Assembly: GCF_001613425.1 (NCBI RefSeq)
Contig: NZ_BDCI01000035.1
Coordinates: 1 to 64,000, forward strand
Reading direction: 5' to 3'
Source of the DNA: Nocardia vulneris
GTDB lineage: Bacteria; Actinomycetota; Actinomycetes; Mycobacteriales; Mycobacteriaceae
DNA length: 64,000 nucleotides
A program made the translations under genes and the position numbers. The stretch's first letter is position 1; each line of letters starts with the position of its first letter. Below are positions 25,061 through 33,304 of the stretch, in pieces. The notes beneath the pieces are model-generated. The model was not told where the DNA came from. It did not search any database and saw only the letters and a list, made by a program, of their open reading frames with translations.

Positions 25061-26487
25061 CGGGTCCCTCCGATCGCCTCGTCGCCGAACGGCCTGCGCA
25101 CCGCCTGATACACCTGCCGCCCGTAGGCGAGCAGCTTTTGCCGGACCGGGAACAGGCCCTGCGGTTTGAAGATCATGACCACCATCAGCGTGATACCGAA
25201 GAACAGGTACTTGTAGTCACCGAGCGACTGCGCGCCCGGCTTCTGGAAGACCAGCACGTTGTTGAGCACGACGAACATCACGATCACCGCGACCGCACCA
25301 CCGGCCAGATAGCCCAACCGGATCGGCCGCTCCTGATCCCGAGCCCACCTGCGCCACATGATGATCAAACCGACCACCAGCGCGATGGTGAAGATCAGCG
25401 CCACCCAGCCGAGGGCGGACTGACCGACCGCCTGCACCGAGAGCAGCCGGTTCGGCAGATACACGATGACGAACGCGCCCACGATCACGCCGAGCTTGTT
25501 GCCCTGCCCGCCGATGACAACCGCGCACAGGAACAGCACGGAGTTGATGATGTTGAACCCGGTCGGGTTGATGAATTGCACCTGCCCCGCGTACAACGCA
25601 CCGGACAACCCGCCCACCGCGGCACCGATCATGAAAGCCCACAGCTTGAACTTGAACGTGGGCACGCCCATGATCTCGGCCGCGTCCTCGTCCTCCCGGA
25701 TCGCGACCCAGGCGCGGCCGACCCGGCTGCGCTCGAGGTTGCCGACGATCAGCAGAATCATGATCACCAGCACCATGCCGACCCAGAACCACCAGACGCC
25801 GGCATTGGCCCGATCCAACAGGTTCGAGGACTCCGAATCACCGACGTTGCCCGCCGAGAAGTAGCCGTTGGGTTTGTCCTCGGACACCCCGACGGACGGG
25901 TAGGCGATACCGGAGAGGCCCAGGCTGCCGTTGGTCAGATCGCCGAGATTGTCGGCGAGCAGCCGGACGATCTCGCCGAAGCCCAGCGTGACGATCGCGA
26001 GATAGTCACCGCGCAACCGCAACGTCGGCGTGCCCAGAATCAACCCGGACACCGCGGTGACGGCCACGGCCAGCGGTACACAGGCCAGCCAGGCCCATTT
26101 GCTGCCGAGCCAGCCGCCGTCGGTCTGATTCCACGGACTGTTCGGACTCGTGAGCAGACCGACGGTGTACGCACCGACCGCATAGAAGCCGACATACCCC
26201 AGGTCGAGCAAACCGGCTTGGCCGACAACGACATTCAGCCCGATCGCGATCAGCGCGTACATCGCGAACTGCGCCATCACACCGCCGAAACTGGTGCCCG
26301 GCGTATCGATGAACGGCGGCGGGAACAGCGGAAGCAGCGCCAGCGCGATGATCGCGGGCACCCCGACCGCCCACTGGGCAGGTCGGGACAGCCCGCTCCA
26401 CCAGCCGCGCAGGGCATCACCGACACCGTGCCGTGGCTGTTCCGGCTTGGCCGGAGGGACAACAGGTTTCGTGGTTACCTCACTCAT
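25057..26487 (-). CDS. livM: Branched-chain amino acid ABC transporter permease LivM
   Basis: The 476-residue membrane protein has about ten hydrophobic segments. Family motifs include GQAGLLDLGYVGFYAVGAYT and the coupling-loop region SRVGRAWVAIREDEDAAEIMGV. A charged N-terminal extension precedes the first helix, and a lumenal loop is inserted after residue 190. It pairs with LivH to form the channel. It overlaps livH and livG by 4 nt each. Confidence 0.93.
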   Translation of the reverse strand: MSEVTTKPVVPPAKPEQPRHGVGDALRGWWSGLSRPAQWAVGVPAIIALALLPLFPPPFIDTPGTSFGGVMAQFAMYALIAIGLNVVVGQAGLLDLGYVGFYAVGAYTVGLLTSPNSPWNQTDGGWLGSKWAWLACVPLAVAVTAVSGLILGTPTLRLRGDYLAIVTLGFGEIVRLLADNLGDLTNGSLGLSGIAYPSVGVSEDKPNGYFSAGNVGDSESSNLLDRANAGVWWFWVGMVLVIMILLIVGNLERSRVGRAWVAIREDEDAAEIMGVPTFKFKLWAFMIGAAVGGLSGALYAGQVQFINPTGFNIINSVLFLCAVVIGGQGNKLGVIVGAFVIVYLPNRLLSVQAVGQSALGWVALIFTIALVVGLIIMWRRWARDQERPIRLGYLAGGAVAVIVMFVVLNNVLVFQKPGAQSLGDYKYLFFGITLMVVMIFKPQGLFPVRQKLLAYGRQVYQAVRRPFGDEAIGGTR

Positions 26488-27521
26488 GCGCGTGCCTTCC
26501 CGAGGCTCTCACCGAGAATGCCGGTCGGTCGAATCATCAACACCGCGATCAGCACCACGAACGCGACCACGTCACGCCATTCCGTGCCGAACAGGATCTG
26601 GCCATAGTTCTCGGCCAGACCGAGCAGCAAACCACCGAGCAACGCGCCCCGCAGATTGCCGATGCCGCCGAGCACCGCGGCGCTGAACGCCTTGATGCCG
26701 AGGATGAAACCGCCCGAATAGATGATGCCGTTCGGAATCTTGAGTGCGTACAACAGCGCCGCCGCACCGGCGAGCACACCGCCGATGAGGAAGGTGAGCA
26801 TGATGATCCGTTCCCGCGAAACACCCATCAGCGTTGCGGTATCCGGATCCTGCGCCACGGCCCGAATGCCACGGCCGAACTTGGTCTGATTGATCAGCAG
26901 TTCGGTGGCGATCGCCAGGATCACCGCGGCGACGATGATCACGATCGTCACGTTGGTGATGTCCGCGCCGCCGAAACTGAACTGCTTCGTCGGCTCCACC
27001 AGCATGATCGGCTTCTGTGCGTTGGAACCGCCCAGGCTCGGCCAGATCTTCGGCAGCACGAAGTGCACGATCTCCTGGAGCACGAAAGACGCGCCGATAG
27101 CGGTGATGAGGAAGATCAGGGGTTTGGCCCCGCGCCGGCGCAACGGCCGATAGGCGATGCGCTCGAGCCCGACTGCGGCGGCGCCGGACACCGCCATGCC
27201 GAAGATCATCGCAAGCGCCAGATAGGTGATGGTGAGGATGATGCCCTGCGAATAGACATCACCACTCGGCGAGAAGCCCAGCAACATCAGCCCGATGTAC
27301 TGGCCGAACAAGCCGAGCATGAATATTTCCGAATGGGCAAAATTGATCAGCCGCAGTACGCCGTAGACCAGGGTGTAGCCCACAGCAACCAGTGCATAGA
27401 TAGCACCGTAGGACAATCCGTCGACGGTCAGTCGCCAGAAATCGTCGATCACTCCCTCATAGTTGAAGTCGATCGAGCCGCCGACGAGTTGTACTGCGTC
27501 GGCTAATGCAGTGGAAGTCAT
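26484..27521 (-). CDS. livH: Branched-chain amino acid ABC transporter permease LivH
   Basis: The 345-residue membrane protein has LivH motifs: GLSYGAIYALVAVGYTLVYGVLRLINFAHSE near the N-terminus and the coupling loop TKFGRGIRAVAQDPDTATLMGV. GAGGGCGAATTACGA precedes this ATG; two upstream in-frame ATG or CTG-region starts add 7-15 residues. It is separated from livK by a strong hairpin. Confidence 0.93.
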   Translation of the reverse strand: MTSTALADAVQLVGGSIDFNYEGVIDDFWRLTVDGLSYGAIYALVAVGYTLVYGVLRLINFAHSEIFMLGLFGQYIGLMLLGFSPSGDVYSQGIILTITYLALAMIFGMAVSGAAAVGLERIAYRPLRRRGAKPLIFLITAIGASFVLQEIVHFVLPKIWPSLGGSNAQKPIMLVEPTKQFSFGGADITNVTIVIIVAAVILAIATELLINQTKFGRGIRAVAQDPDTATLMGVSRERIIMLTFLIGGVLAGAAALLYALKIPNGIIYSGGFILGIKAFSAAVLGGIGNLRGALLGGLLLGLAENYGQILFGTEWRDVVAFVVLIAVLMIRPTGILGESLGKARA

Positions 27522-27559
27522 TCGTAATTCGCCCTCATTCATTCGCCCTTCACGAAACA

Positions 27560-27601
27560 GCAGCACGTAACGGGATTCGCGCGAACCCCGTTACGTGCTG
27601 C
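27560..27601 (-). terminator. Hairpin between livK and livH
   Basis: GCAGCACGTAACGGG and CCCGTTACGTGCTGC form a perfect 15-bp stem with a 12-nt loop, 18 nt after the livK stop. On the transcribed strand it is followed by TGTTTCG rather than a long U-run. It could reduce read-through so that the binding protein is made in excess of the permeases, or protect the livK message end. Confidence 0.65.
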
Positions 27602-27618
27602 GCGACTCGTGGGTCGGG

Positions 27619-28857
27619 TTACTTGACCGTGTAGATCCAGATGAGCGCGTTGCTCAGCTCGCCGTTGGCGCTCCACTTGTACTGACGGGCCAGGCCGGCG
27701 CCGTCATAGGAACGCACGTACTCCAGGATGTCGGGGCGGGTCACCTTGCCCGCGCCGATCGCCTTGGTCAGGATCGTGGCCAGGTCATAGGCCTCGACAG
27801 AGTAGACACCCGAGGGCTGCTTGTTGAACGCCTGGTAGTCCTTCTCGAACTTCTCCGGAGCCGGACCACACGGGCAGGTCAGCGTCGCGCCCTTGGCCGC
27901 GCTGCCCGCCTGGGACAGGAACTGCGGATCGTTGGTGCCGTCCGGCGCCACGAAGACACCCTTGAAGCCACCCGACTTCAGCTGCTGGGCCAGCGGCGCA
28001 CCCTCGGCGTAGTAACCGGCGTAGAAGACCGCGTCCGCGTTCGCGCCCGCGATCTTGGTGACCGTCGCGGAGAAGTCCTTGTCACCGGTCTTGATGCTGG
28101 ACGCGCAGCTCGCGTCGGCGGCGGCACCGAGACCCTCGGTGATGCTCTTGGCCAGACCGGTGCCGTAGTCGCTGTTGTCCTGGACCACGCAGATCTTCTT
28201 GTAGCCCGCGGTGCCGGTCAGGTACTTCGCCACCGACGGACCCTGCACATCGTCATTGGCCAGGCCACGGAAGAAGCTGGTCCAGCCGTTCGCCGTGAGC
28301 GTCGCGTTGGTCGCCGACGAGGTCAGCGACGCCAGGCCGGCATCGCTGAGGATCTTGCCGGTCGCCTTCGTCTCACCGGAGAACGTCGGACCCAGCAGCG
28401 CCACGATCGACTTGTCGTTGACGATCTGCGGGATCACCTGGGTGGCCTTCTGCGGGTCACCCTCGGTGTCGAACGACTTCAACGTGATCTGGCAGCCGGG
28501 GTTGGCCTTGTTGTGCTGATCGAGCGCCAACTTCGCACCCATATCGATGTTGATCCCGAGAGCAGCGTTCGGACCCGTCAACGCGCCGGCAAAGGCGATG
28601 TTGGTCGGCGCGCACGTCGCCTTGCCGTCACCGGCCGGATCGGCGGCCTTCGCCGGATCGACCTTCGCGACCTCTTTGCCGTTGGTGTCCACCTGAACGA
28701 CCGGCGTGATCTTCAGGCTGGACGCCCCACTGGTACCGGACGCATCCGTACCGGTGCTGGTCGATTTGTCACTACAACCGGTCAGCACCAGCGCGGCAGC
28801 TGCACCGATTGCCAAAACACCTCGCGTCGTACGACTGTGCCATGTCGAACTAAGCAC
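27619..28857 (-). CDS. livK: Branched-chain amino acid binding lipoprotein LivK
   Basis: The 412-residue protein has a lipoprotein signal (TTRGVLAIGAAAALVLTGC, lipobox LTGC) and the type I periplasmic-binding fold of Leu/Ile/Val receptors: IAFAGALTGPNAALGINI, then GPTFSGETKATGKIL and SYGTGLAK-type segments. It captures ligand outside the membrane for LivHM. GAGGTGAAAC precedes the GTG. A small stem (CCCTCGG/CCGAGGG, 28881-28899) lies in the leader. Confidence 0.92.
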   Translation of the reverse strand: MLSSTWHSRTTRGVLAIGAAAALVLTGCSDKSTSTGTDASGTSGASSLKITPVVQVDTNGKEVAKVDPAKAADPAGDGKATCAPTNIAFAGALTGPNAALGINIDMGAKLALDQHNKANPGCQITLKSFDTEGDPQKATQVIPQIVNDKSIVALLGPTFSGETKATGKILSDAGLASLTSSATNATLTANGWTSFFRGLANDDVQGPSVAKYLTGTAGYKKICVVQDNSDYGTGLAKSITEGLGAAADASCASSIKTGDKDFSATVTKIAGANADAVFYAGYYAEGAPLAQQLKSGGFKGVFVAPDGTNDPQFLSQAGSAAKGATLTCPCGPAPEKFEKDYQAFNKQPSGVYSVEAYDLATILTKAIGAGKVTRPDILEYVRSYDGAGLARQYKWSANGELSNALIWIYTVK

Positions 28858-29102
28858 GTTTCACCTCTAAGTCCTGTGCTCCCTCGGGATCACCGAGGGG
28901 GCCGACCACGTCAGCCCGGTCAGAACATAGCGTTGGTGCGTTAGTTCTGCATCACATTCGGATCATGAATCCGACATCGTGTCGAATTCTTGTTCACGAT
29001 CCTGTTTCACGTGAGTAAAATTTCCTTCTAATCAGCGCAGGCGGGCACAGTCCGTCAGCACGGCGTGCATAGGTCAGCGGTCCGCTCACCGGACCACCCC
29101 TG

Positions 29103-29720
29103 TCACTTCGGCGCCAGGTTCTCCAGCACGACCTCCGCGACGGCCTTCATCGTCGTCCGGCGATCCATCGCGGTCCGCTGAATCCACTTGAACGCCTGCG
29201 GCTCGGACAGCCCCTGCGTCTGCATCAGCACGCCCTTCGCCCGCTCCACCAGCTTGCGCGTCTCCAACCGGTCCGACAGATTCGCGACCTCGCCCTCCAG
29301 CGCGGTGATCTCATGGAACCGGCTCGCCGCCAACTCGATCGCCGGCACCAGATCCGACTTCGTGAACGGCTTCACCAGATACGCCATCGCCCCCGCGTCA
29401 CGTGCCCGCTCGACCAGATCCCGCTGACTGAACGCCGTCAAAATCACCACCGGCGCAACACGTTTCGACGCGATCTCGGCCGCCGCATCGATACCGTCCC
29501 GGCGCGGCATCTTCACATCCATGATCACCAGATCCGGCCGGTGCTCCACCGCCAGATCCACCGCCTGCTGCCCGTCACCCGCCTCACCGACCACCAGATA
29601 GCCCTCTTCGGTCAGCATCTCGACCAGGTCCATGCGGATGAGCGCCTCATCCTCCGCGACGACGACCCGCTTCGCCCCCGCGTCGCGCTTAGTGCCTGCG
29701 CCCCCTGCTGCTGTGCTCAT
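29103..29720 (-). CDS. pdtaR: Two-component response regulator PdtaR with ANTAR output
   Basis: The 205-residue protein has an N-terminal receiver (VVVAEDEALIRMDLVEML; phosphoacceptor Asp in VIMDVKMPR at about 67; Lys in YLVKPFT) and a C-terminal ANTAR domain at about 145-200 (RKLVERAKGVLM and SEPQAFKWIQRTAMDRR). PdtaR binds RNA at double hexaloops after phosphorylation by PdtaS and prevents termination. It is a single gene facing tRNA-Leu, in the same neighbourhood as polA in M. tuberculosis. Confidence 0.95.
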   Translation of the reverse strand: MSTAAGGAGTKRDAGAKRVVVAEDEALIRMDLVEMLTEEGYLVVGEAGDGQQAVDLAVEHRPDLVIMDVKMPRRDGIDAAAEIASKRVAPVVILTAFSQRDLVERARDAGAMAYLVKPFTKSDLVPAIELAASRFHEITALEGEVANLSDRLETRKLVERAKGVLMQTQGLSEPQAFKWIQRTAMDRRTTMKAVAEVVLENLAPK

Positions 29721-29946
29721 AGGTAAGACCCCTCGTGGTTTCGATGCCTGTCCCCGACACGCCGCAGAGTGGACGCTGGTCCAACTTGCCGACCATCGAC
29801 CTCACCACCGGTCGTCGAGTGATGTAAAGAGTACCTTTCACTTCGGCATAGAACGCATATACCCAGGGCAAACCGCCCGACCGCAGCCCCGCCACCAACC
29901 AGTTAGGTACCAGCCCCCTCCACCCGCTATCATTTCGTCCCGGTGC

Positions 29947-30030
29947 GCCGGGTTGGCGGAACTGGCAGACGCGACGGTCTCAAAAACCGTTGTCCGAAAG
30001 GACGTGTGGGTTCGAGTCCCACACTCGGCA
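29947..30030 (+). tRNA. tRNA-Leu (anticodon CAA)
   Basis: The 84-nt sequence folds as a class II tRNA: acceptor GCCGGGT/ACTCGGC with discriminator A, D arm, anticodon stem ACGGT/ACCGT with loop CTCAAAA (anticodon CAA, reading UUG), a long variable arm GTCC-GAAA-GGAC and the T arm GTGGGTTCGAGTCCCAC. CCA is not encoded. Confidence 0.95.
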
Positions 30031-30076
30031 CTCGCTCTGGGCGACCCCTGTCCGCGGAAGGCGCGGGCCGGGGTCG

Positions 30077-30510
30077 CTCGTCATTTCACCGGGGGTGCAA
30101 CCCCCGGGCCCCGCTCGGCGGGGCTTCGCCCCCCGAACCCCCCTTGCCGTGGGCGCGTTGGGGTGTAGGGCGCGGGCGGGGGTTCTCGTTATTACCCTGG
30201 GGTGCACCCCCCTCGGGCCCGCTCGGCGGAACTTCGCCCCCGAATCCCCTTGCCGTGGGCGCGTTGGGGTGTCGTGCGCGGGCGGGGTTCTCGTTATTAC
30301 CCCGGGTTACACCCCTCGGGCCCGCTCGGCGGAACTTCGCCCCCGAACCCCCCTTGCCGTGGGCGCGTTGGGGTGTCGTGCGCGGGCGGGGTTCTCGTTA
30401 TTACCCCAGGTTGCACCCTCGGGCCCGCTCGGCGGGGCTTCGGCCCCGCGCCCCTTTGCCGTGGGCGCGTTGGGTGGGGAGGTTCAGGCGGGGGTTCCTC
30501 GTCATTGCGC
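30077..30510. repeat. 105-bp tandem array downstream of tRNA-Leu
   Basis: Units begin with CTCGTTATT (or CTCGTCATT) at 30077, 30185, 30290, 30394 and 30498, so the period is 104-108 bp over four full copies. Each contains GGGCCCGCTCGGCGG, CTTCGCCCCCGAA and TTGCCGTGGGCGCGTTGGG. Parts of each unit can form GC-rich stems. All long frames here are products of the repeat. Confidence 0.85.
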
Positions 30511-31119
30511 CCGGCATGCAAACTCCGAGCTCTGTGGTGGGCATTTGATTGCTGTTGCGTCGAGTAGGGCACCCGGCTCGAAGTGGGCGAGGCCGTGCGG
30601 TGTTGCGGCTAAGCCCGTGAGCACCGTTGCCGCCGGTCAAGCAGGGTGCAATGAGTACGGGGGTTCTACTGCGTCCGGGCGGCGGACTCGCTTGGGTGGC
30701 GCTGCCTGACTACGGGGTTGCCAGGCAGCGGCTTCGCCCAGTGCGGCGGTGGCTCGATCGCCGTGGCCTGACGGTCAGCTCGCTTGGGGTCGGCTTGGCC
30801 TGCCGTCGGGCTCAGGCGGTCGGTGCGCTCGGCGAGGTAGTGGGGCCGCCTGATGGTGGGCTCGGCCCTGTGGCGGACCGGCCCTGTGGCGGGTCCTTTA
30901 TATACAGGGGTGGCTAGGGGGTCGCCGGGGATGATTTTTGATCTTGGTGGGGCGGGGGCGTGTGGGGGCTCGGTTGCCGGGGGTGGGCGGTTAGGCTGCA
31001 GGCCTGCGGTGGGGGTCGGCCCTGCTTCCACGTGGACGCGTCGAGTGGGGTGGATTGGGCAATCTCGTTGGGGGCACACCGGATACAGTGGCGATTGCGG
31101 GAACGAAGGAGCGTGCAGC
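30511..31119. other. Gene-free stretch before hspQ
   Basis: No gene is supportable. A TTTATATACAGG stretch near 30897 is the most promoter-like element and could serve hspQ about 220 nt downstream. The rest is G-rich with no clear frame or fold. Confidence 0.4.
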
Positions 31120-31350
31120 ATGTCGGAAGCCAAGTTCGGTGTCGGGGATCGGGTTCGGCACGTCTCCCTCGGCAGGCACGGCGTCGTCGTCGAGGTCGAC
31201 CTGCAATACACGCCCGCGCACGACGACAACGGGCTCACTCTCAACCCGGATGTGCGGTCCAGCCCCTGGTACCTGGTAACGATCGATGACGAACAAGGCG
31301 AACCGGTGGACACCTACCTCGCCGAAGGCCAACTCACCTCCGACAGCTGA
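31120..31350 (+). CDS. hspQ: HspQ/YccV-like hemimethylated-DNA-binding family protein
   Basis: The 76-residue protein matches the short HspQ/YccV fold: FGVGDRVRHVSLGRHGVVVEVD, then PWYLVTIDDEQGEPVDTYLAEGQL. In Escherichia coli HspQ is a heat-shock factor that modulates Lon and binds hemimethylated DNA in vitro. GAAGGAGCGTGCAGC precedes the ATG. Its last 22 codons are duplicated downstream. Confidence 0.75.
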   Translation: MSEAKFGVGDRVRHVSLGRHGVVVEVDLQYTPAHDDNGLTLNPDVRSSPWYLVTIDDEQGEPVDTYLAEGQLTSDS

Positions 31351-31502
31351 ACTCGCCTGGCGGCATCGACTCGCGATCGACGACGAGCAAGACGCACCGC
31401 TGGACACCTACCGCACCGAGGCCGGCCCACCCCTCCCGACAGCCGAGCTCCCCTGGCGGCATCGAGTCGCGATCAACAAGACGCACCGGTAGACACCTAC
31501 CT
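31281..31502 (+). repeat. Tandem duplication of the hspQ 3' end
   Basis: The hspQ segment from 31281 (GATCGATGACGAACAAGGCG) recurs at 31375 (GATCGACGACGAGCAAGACG) and partly at 31471, a period of 94-96 bp. The second copy still reads IDDEQDAPLDTY in frame. The copies lie after the hspQ stop, have diverged and are not expected to be translated. Confidence 0.75.
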
Positions 31503-31613
31503 CCACCGCTGGGCTCGCATGCGGCATCGGACAACGGCTCGCCTCGAAGTGCAAACGCAACCGAGTGGCGGGGTCCGGAGTGCCTCGAAGTCCTCACATC
31601 GAGCTGGTCAACT

Positions 31614-31674
31614 GATCACCAGGTGATGATGGCGGCATCGGCCGAGAGGCTCCCGCCACCATTACCTGGTGATC
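31614..31674. repeat. 61-nt palindromic element, copy B
   Basis: Arms of 22 nt beginning GATCACCAGGTGATGATGG pair around the 17-nt loop CATCGGCCGAGAGGCTC. The loop and the adjoining GGCGG/CCGCC match copy A at 16825 (minus strand), while the outer stems differ at paired positions. Like copy A it lies between convergent genes. The rest of 31503-31787 has no gene. Confidence 0.75.
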
Positions 31675-31787
31675 ATTTGTCCAGTCCCGAATCGTCGCCC
31701 GACCGAAGTCAGGCCAGGCACCAGGCCTGCTGACGACAGTGGCGCACAGCACGTGACAAGCAGCATGCGGAGCCGAGGCCGAAAGGT

Positions 31788-32435
31788 CTACTCGCGCTTG
31801 GCTTCCAGGGCGTCGAGGATGAGGTCGAGGCCGTAGGTGAATTCGGCGGTGTGGTCGTAGCCGGGGCGCAGGGCGTGGTCGACGATCATCTCGCGCAGGT
31901 GCGGCAGGTCGTCGGGTAGGTGGTCGAGGATGCCGCCTGCGACGGTTTCGACATCGCCAGGGGTCGCTGCGGGGAGGTTTGCCTCCTGGAGGACATAGCC
32001 GCCGATGTAGCTGTCGATCAGGGAGACCGCGTGTGCGGCGGTCGGGAGGGTGAATCCGGCGTTGCGCAGTACGCCGAGGACGGCGTCGTGGTGGCGCAAG
32101 GTGGCGGGGCCGGGGTTGCGGCGGGAGTCCAGGAGGCCTAGGGCCCAGCGGTGTTGCGACAGGACCCGGCGGGCGGAGTATGCGCGCGTGCGCAGGGCGT
32201 CGCGCCAGTCCGGCTGCGCGGTATCCGGCAGGTCGATCGCGGCGAACACGGTGTCGACCACGCCGTCGAGGATGGCGTCCTTGTTGGGCACGTGATGGTA
32301 GAGCGACATCGCCTCGACGCCCAGTTCCTGCGCCACTCGGCGCATGGTGATGGCTTCCGCCCCACCGCGATCGGCCACCTGGACCGCGGCCTCGAGGACG
32401 CGGTCTCTGCTGAGCGGTAGCGGCGGTCGGGACAT
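31788..32435 (-). CDS. TetR family repressor (TetR_C-type)
   Basis: The 215-residue protein has a helix-turn-helix at about 28-50 (ITMRRVAQELGVEAMSLYHHVPNKDAILD) and the C-terminal domain of the tetracycline-repressor-like group (HRWALGLLDSRRNPGPATLRHHDAVLGVLRNAGF). GAGGAGCCGCC precedes the ATG. It is divergent from a deazaflavin-dependent oxidoreductase gene, with three operator-like sites between them. Confidence 0.9.
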   Translation of the reverse strand: MSRPPLPLSRDRVLEAAVQVADRGGAEAITMRRVAQELGVEAMSLYHHVPNKDAILDGVVDTVFAAIDLPDTAQPDWRDALRTRAYSARRVLSQHRWALGLLDSRRNPGPATLRHHDAVLGVLRNAGFTLPTAAHAVSLIDSYIGGYVLQEANLPAATPGDVETVAGGILDHLPDDLPHLREMIVDHALRPGYDHTAEFTYGLDLILDALEAKRE

Positions 32436-32465
32436 GGCGGCTCCTCGAAACAGATGGTTGACAGC

Positions 32466-32517
32466 CTTACGTACGTAAGCCTACCTTACAACCGTAAGCC
32501 AGTCTTACGAGCGTAAG
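32466..32517. promoter_or_regulatory. Three evenly spaced 14-bp operators
   Basis: CTTACGTACGTAAG (32466), CTTACAACCGTAAG (32485) and CTTACGAGCGTAAG (32504) all have the form CTTAC-N4-GTAAG and start exactly 19 bp apart. The first is a perfect palindrome. They occupy the 104-nt interval between tetR and the oxidoreductase gene and are probably bound by several TetR dimers. Confidence 0.75.
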
Positions 32518-32539
32518 GCAGCAAGTGAAGGAGACTCCG

Positions 32540-32914
32540 ATGCCGATGCCGAAATGGTGGGGACACGTGAACAAGCGGGTGTTCAATCCGCGCGCCCTCG
32601 CGGGCGGGAAGTGGCCGGTGCTGACCCACGTCGGACGCACCTCGGGCACGACCTACCGCACACCGCTGGACGCCCATCCGGTCGCGGGCGGCTACCTGTT
32701 CATCCTGGTCTACGGATCAGGCGCGGATTGGGTACAGAACATCCTGAAGTCCGGGCGCGCCGGGCTGCGGATCGATGGCCGGGACCTGCAACTCGGGAGT
32801 CCCCGCCTGATCGGGGAAGCCGAAGCGTTCCAAGCGCTTTCGAAGGAGGTGAGTCGCCCGCCGAAGCTGCTCCGCATCACCGAATTCCTCCGCATGGACC
32901 TGGTGACGAGCTGA
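32540..32914 (+). CDS. F420-dependent (DDN-type) nitroreductase family protein
   Basis: The 124-residue protein matches the deazaflavin-dependent nitroreductase family: NPRALAGGKWPVLTHVGRTSGTTYRTPLDAHPVAGGYLFILVYG and WVQNILKSGRAGLRIDGRDL. Members use F420H2 to reduce quinones or nitroaromatics. AAGGAGACTCCG precedes the ATG. Induction through the divergent TetR is likely. Confidence 0.88.
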   Translation: MPMPKWWGHVNKRVFNPRALAGGKWPVLTHVGRTSGTTYRTPLDAHPVAGGYLFILVYGSGADWVQNILKSGRAGLRIDGRDLQLGSPRLIGEAEAFQALSKEVSRPPKLLRITEFLRMDLVTS

Positions 32915-32984
32915 GCGGCGGCAGCGCGCCCGCCCGCTCGACGCGACTCCCCCGCCCGACACGATTCGCCGAGTGACGTGACAT

Positions 32985-33000
32985 GCAAGCGTTTACTTGC
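32985..33000. promoter_or_regulatory. Inverted repeat in the arsR promoter
   Basis: GCAAG-CGTTTA-CTTGC lies just upstream of a TATAGT -10-like element at 33002-33007. The GTG of arsR begins 6-7 nt after that element, so the message is probably leaderless and the repeat lies over the -35 region, an efficient place for autorepression. Confidence 0.55.
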
Positions 33001-33013
33001 CTATAGTGAGGGT

Positions 33014-33301
33014 GTGAGCGAAGGTACCGACTCCGCCGAGGTGTTCAAGGCGCTGGCCGACCCCACGCGCCGAGTGATCCTCGACGAGCTCGCCGAGCGC
33101 GACGGTCAGACGTTGTTCGAGCTCTGCGGGCGGCTGACGATGCGACACGGGATGTCGTCGAGCAGGCAGGCGATTTCCCAGCATCTGGAGGTGCTCGCGG
33201 TCGCGGGGCTGGTGACCGCGAGCCGGGAGGGCCGGTACAAGTTCCACTATCTGAACCGAGAACCGCTGCGAAATCTCACCGATCGCTGGACGAAGGAGTA
33301 G
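33014..33301 (+). CDS. ArsR family winged-helix regulator
   Basis: The 95-residue protein has the ArsR/SmtB-like fold typical of regulators next to VOC or SRPBCC genes: VFKALADPTRRVILDELAERDGQTLFELCGRL, then SRQAISQHLEVLAVAGLV and a wing with EGRYKFHYLN. The ArsR metal-binding ELCVCD box is only partly present (ELCG). It is followed 3 nt later by a VOC gene, so the pair is an operon. Confidence 0.88.
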   Translation: MSEGTDSAEVFKALADPTRRVILDELAERDGQTLFELCGRLTMRHGMSSSRQAISQHLEVLAVAGLVTASREGRYKFHYLNREPLRNLTDRWTKE

Positions 33302-33304
33302 GAC

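Noticed and set aside
29103..29720. Reading pdtaR as a general NarL- or OmpR-type regulator
   Set aside because: The C-terminal domain is ANTAR, not winged helix or LuxR type, which points to RNA-binding output.
30077..31119. Long frames on both strands after tRNA-Leu
   Set aside because: They consist of the 105-bp repeat or G-rich sequence without starts, and differ in every unit.
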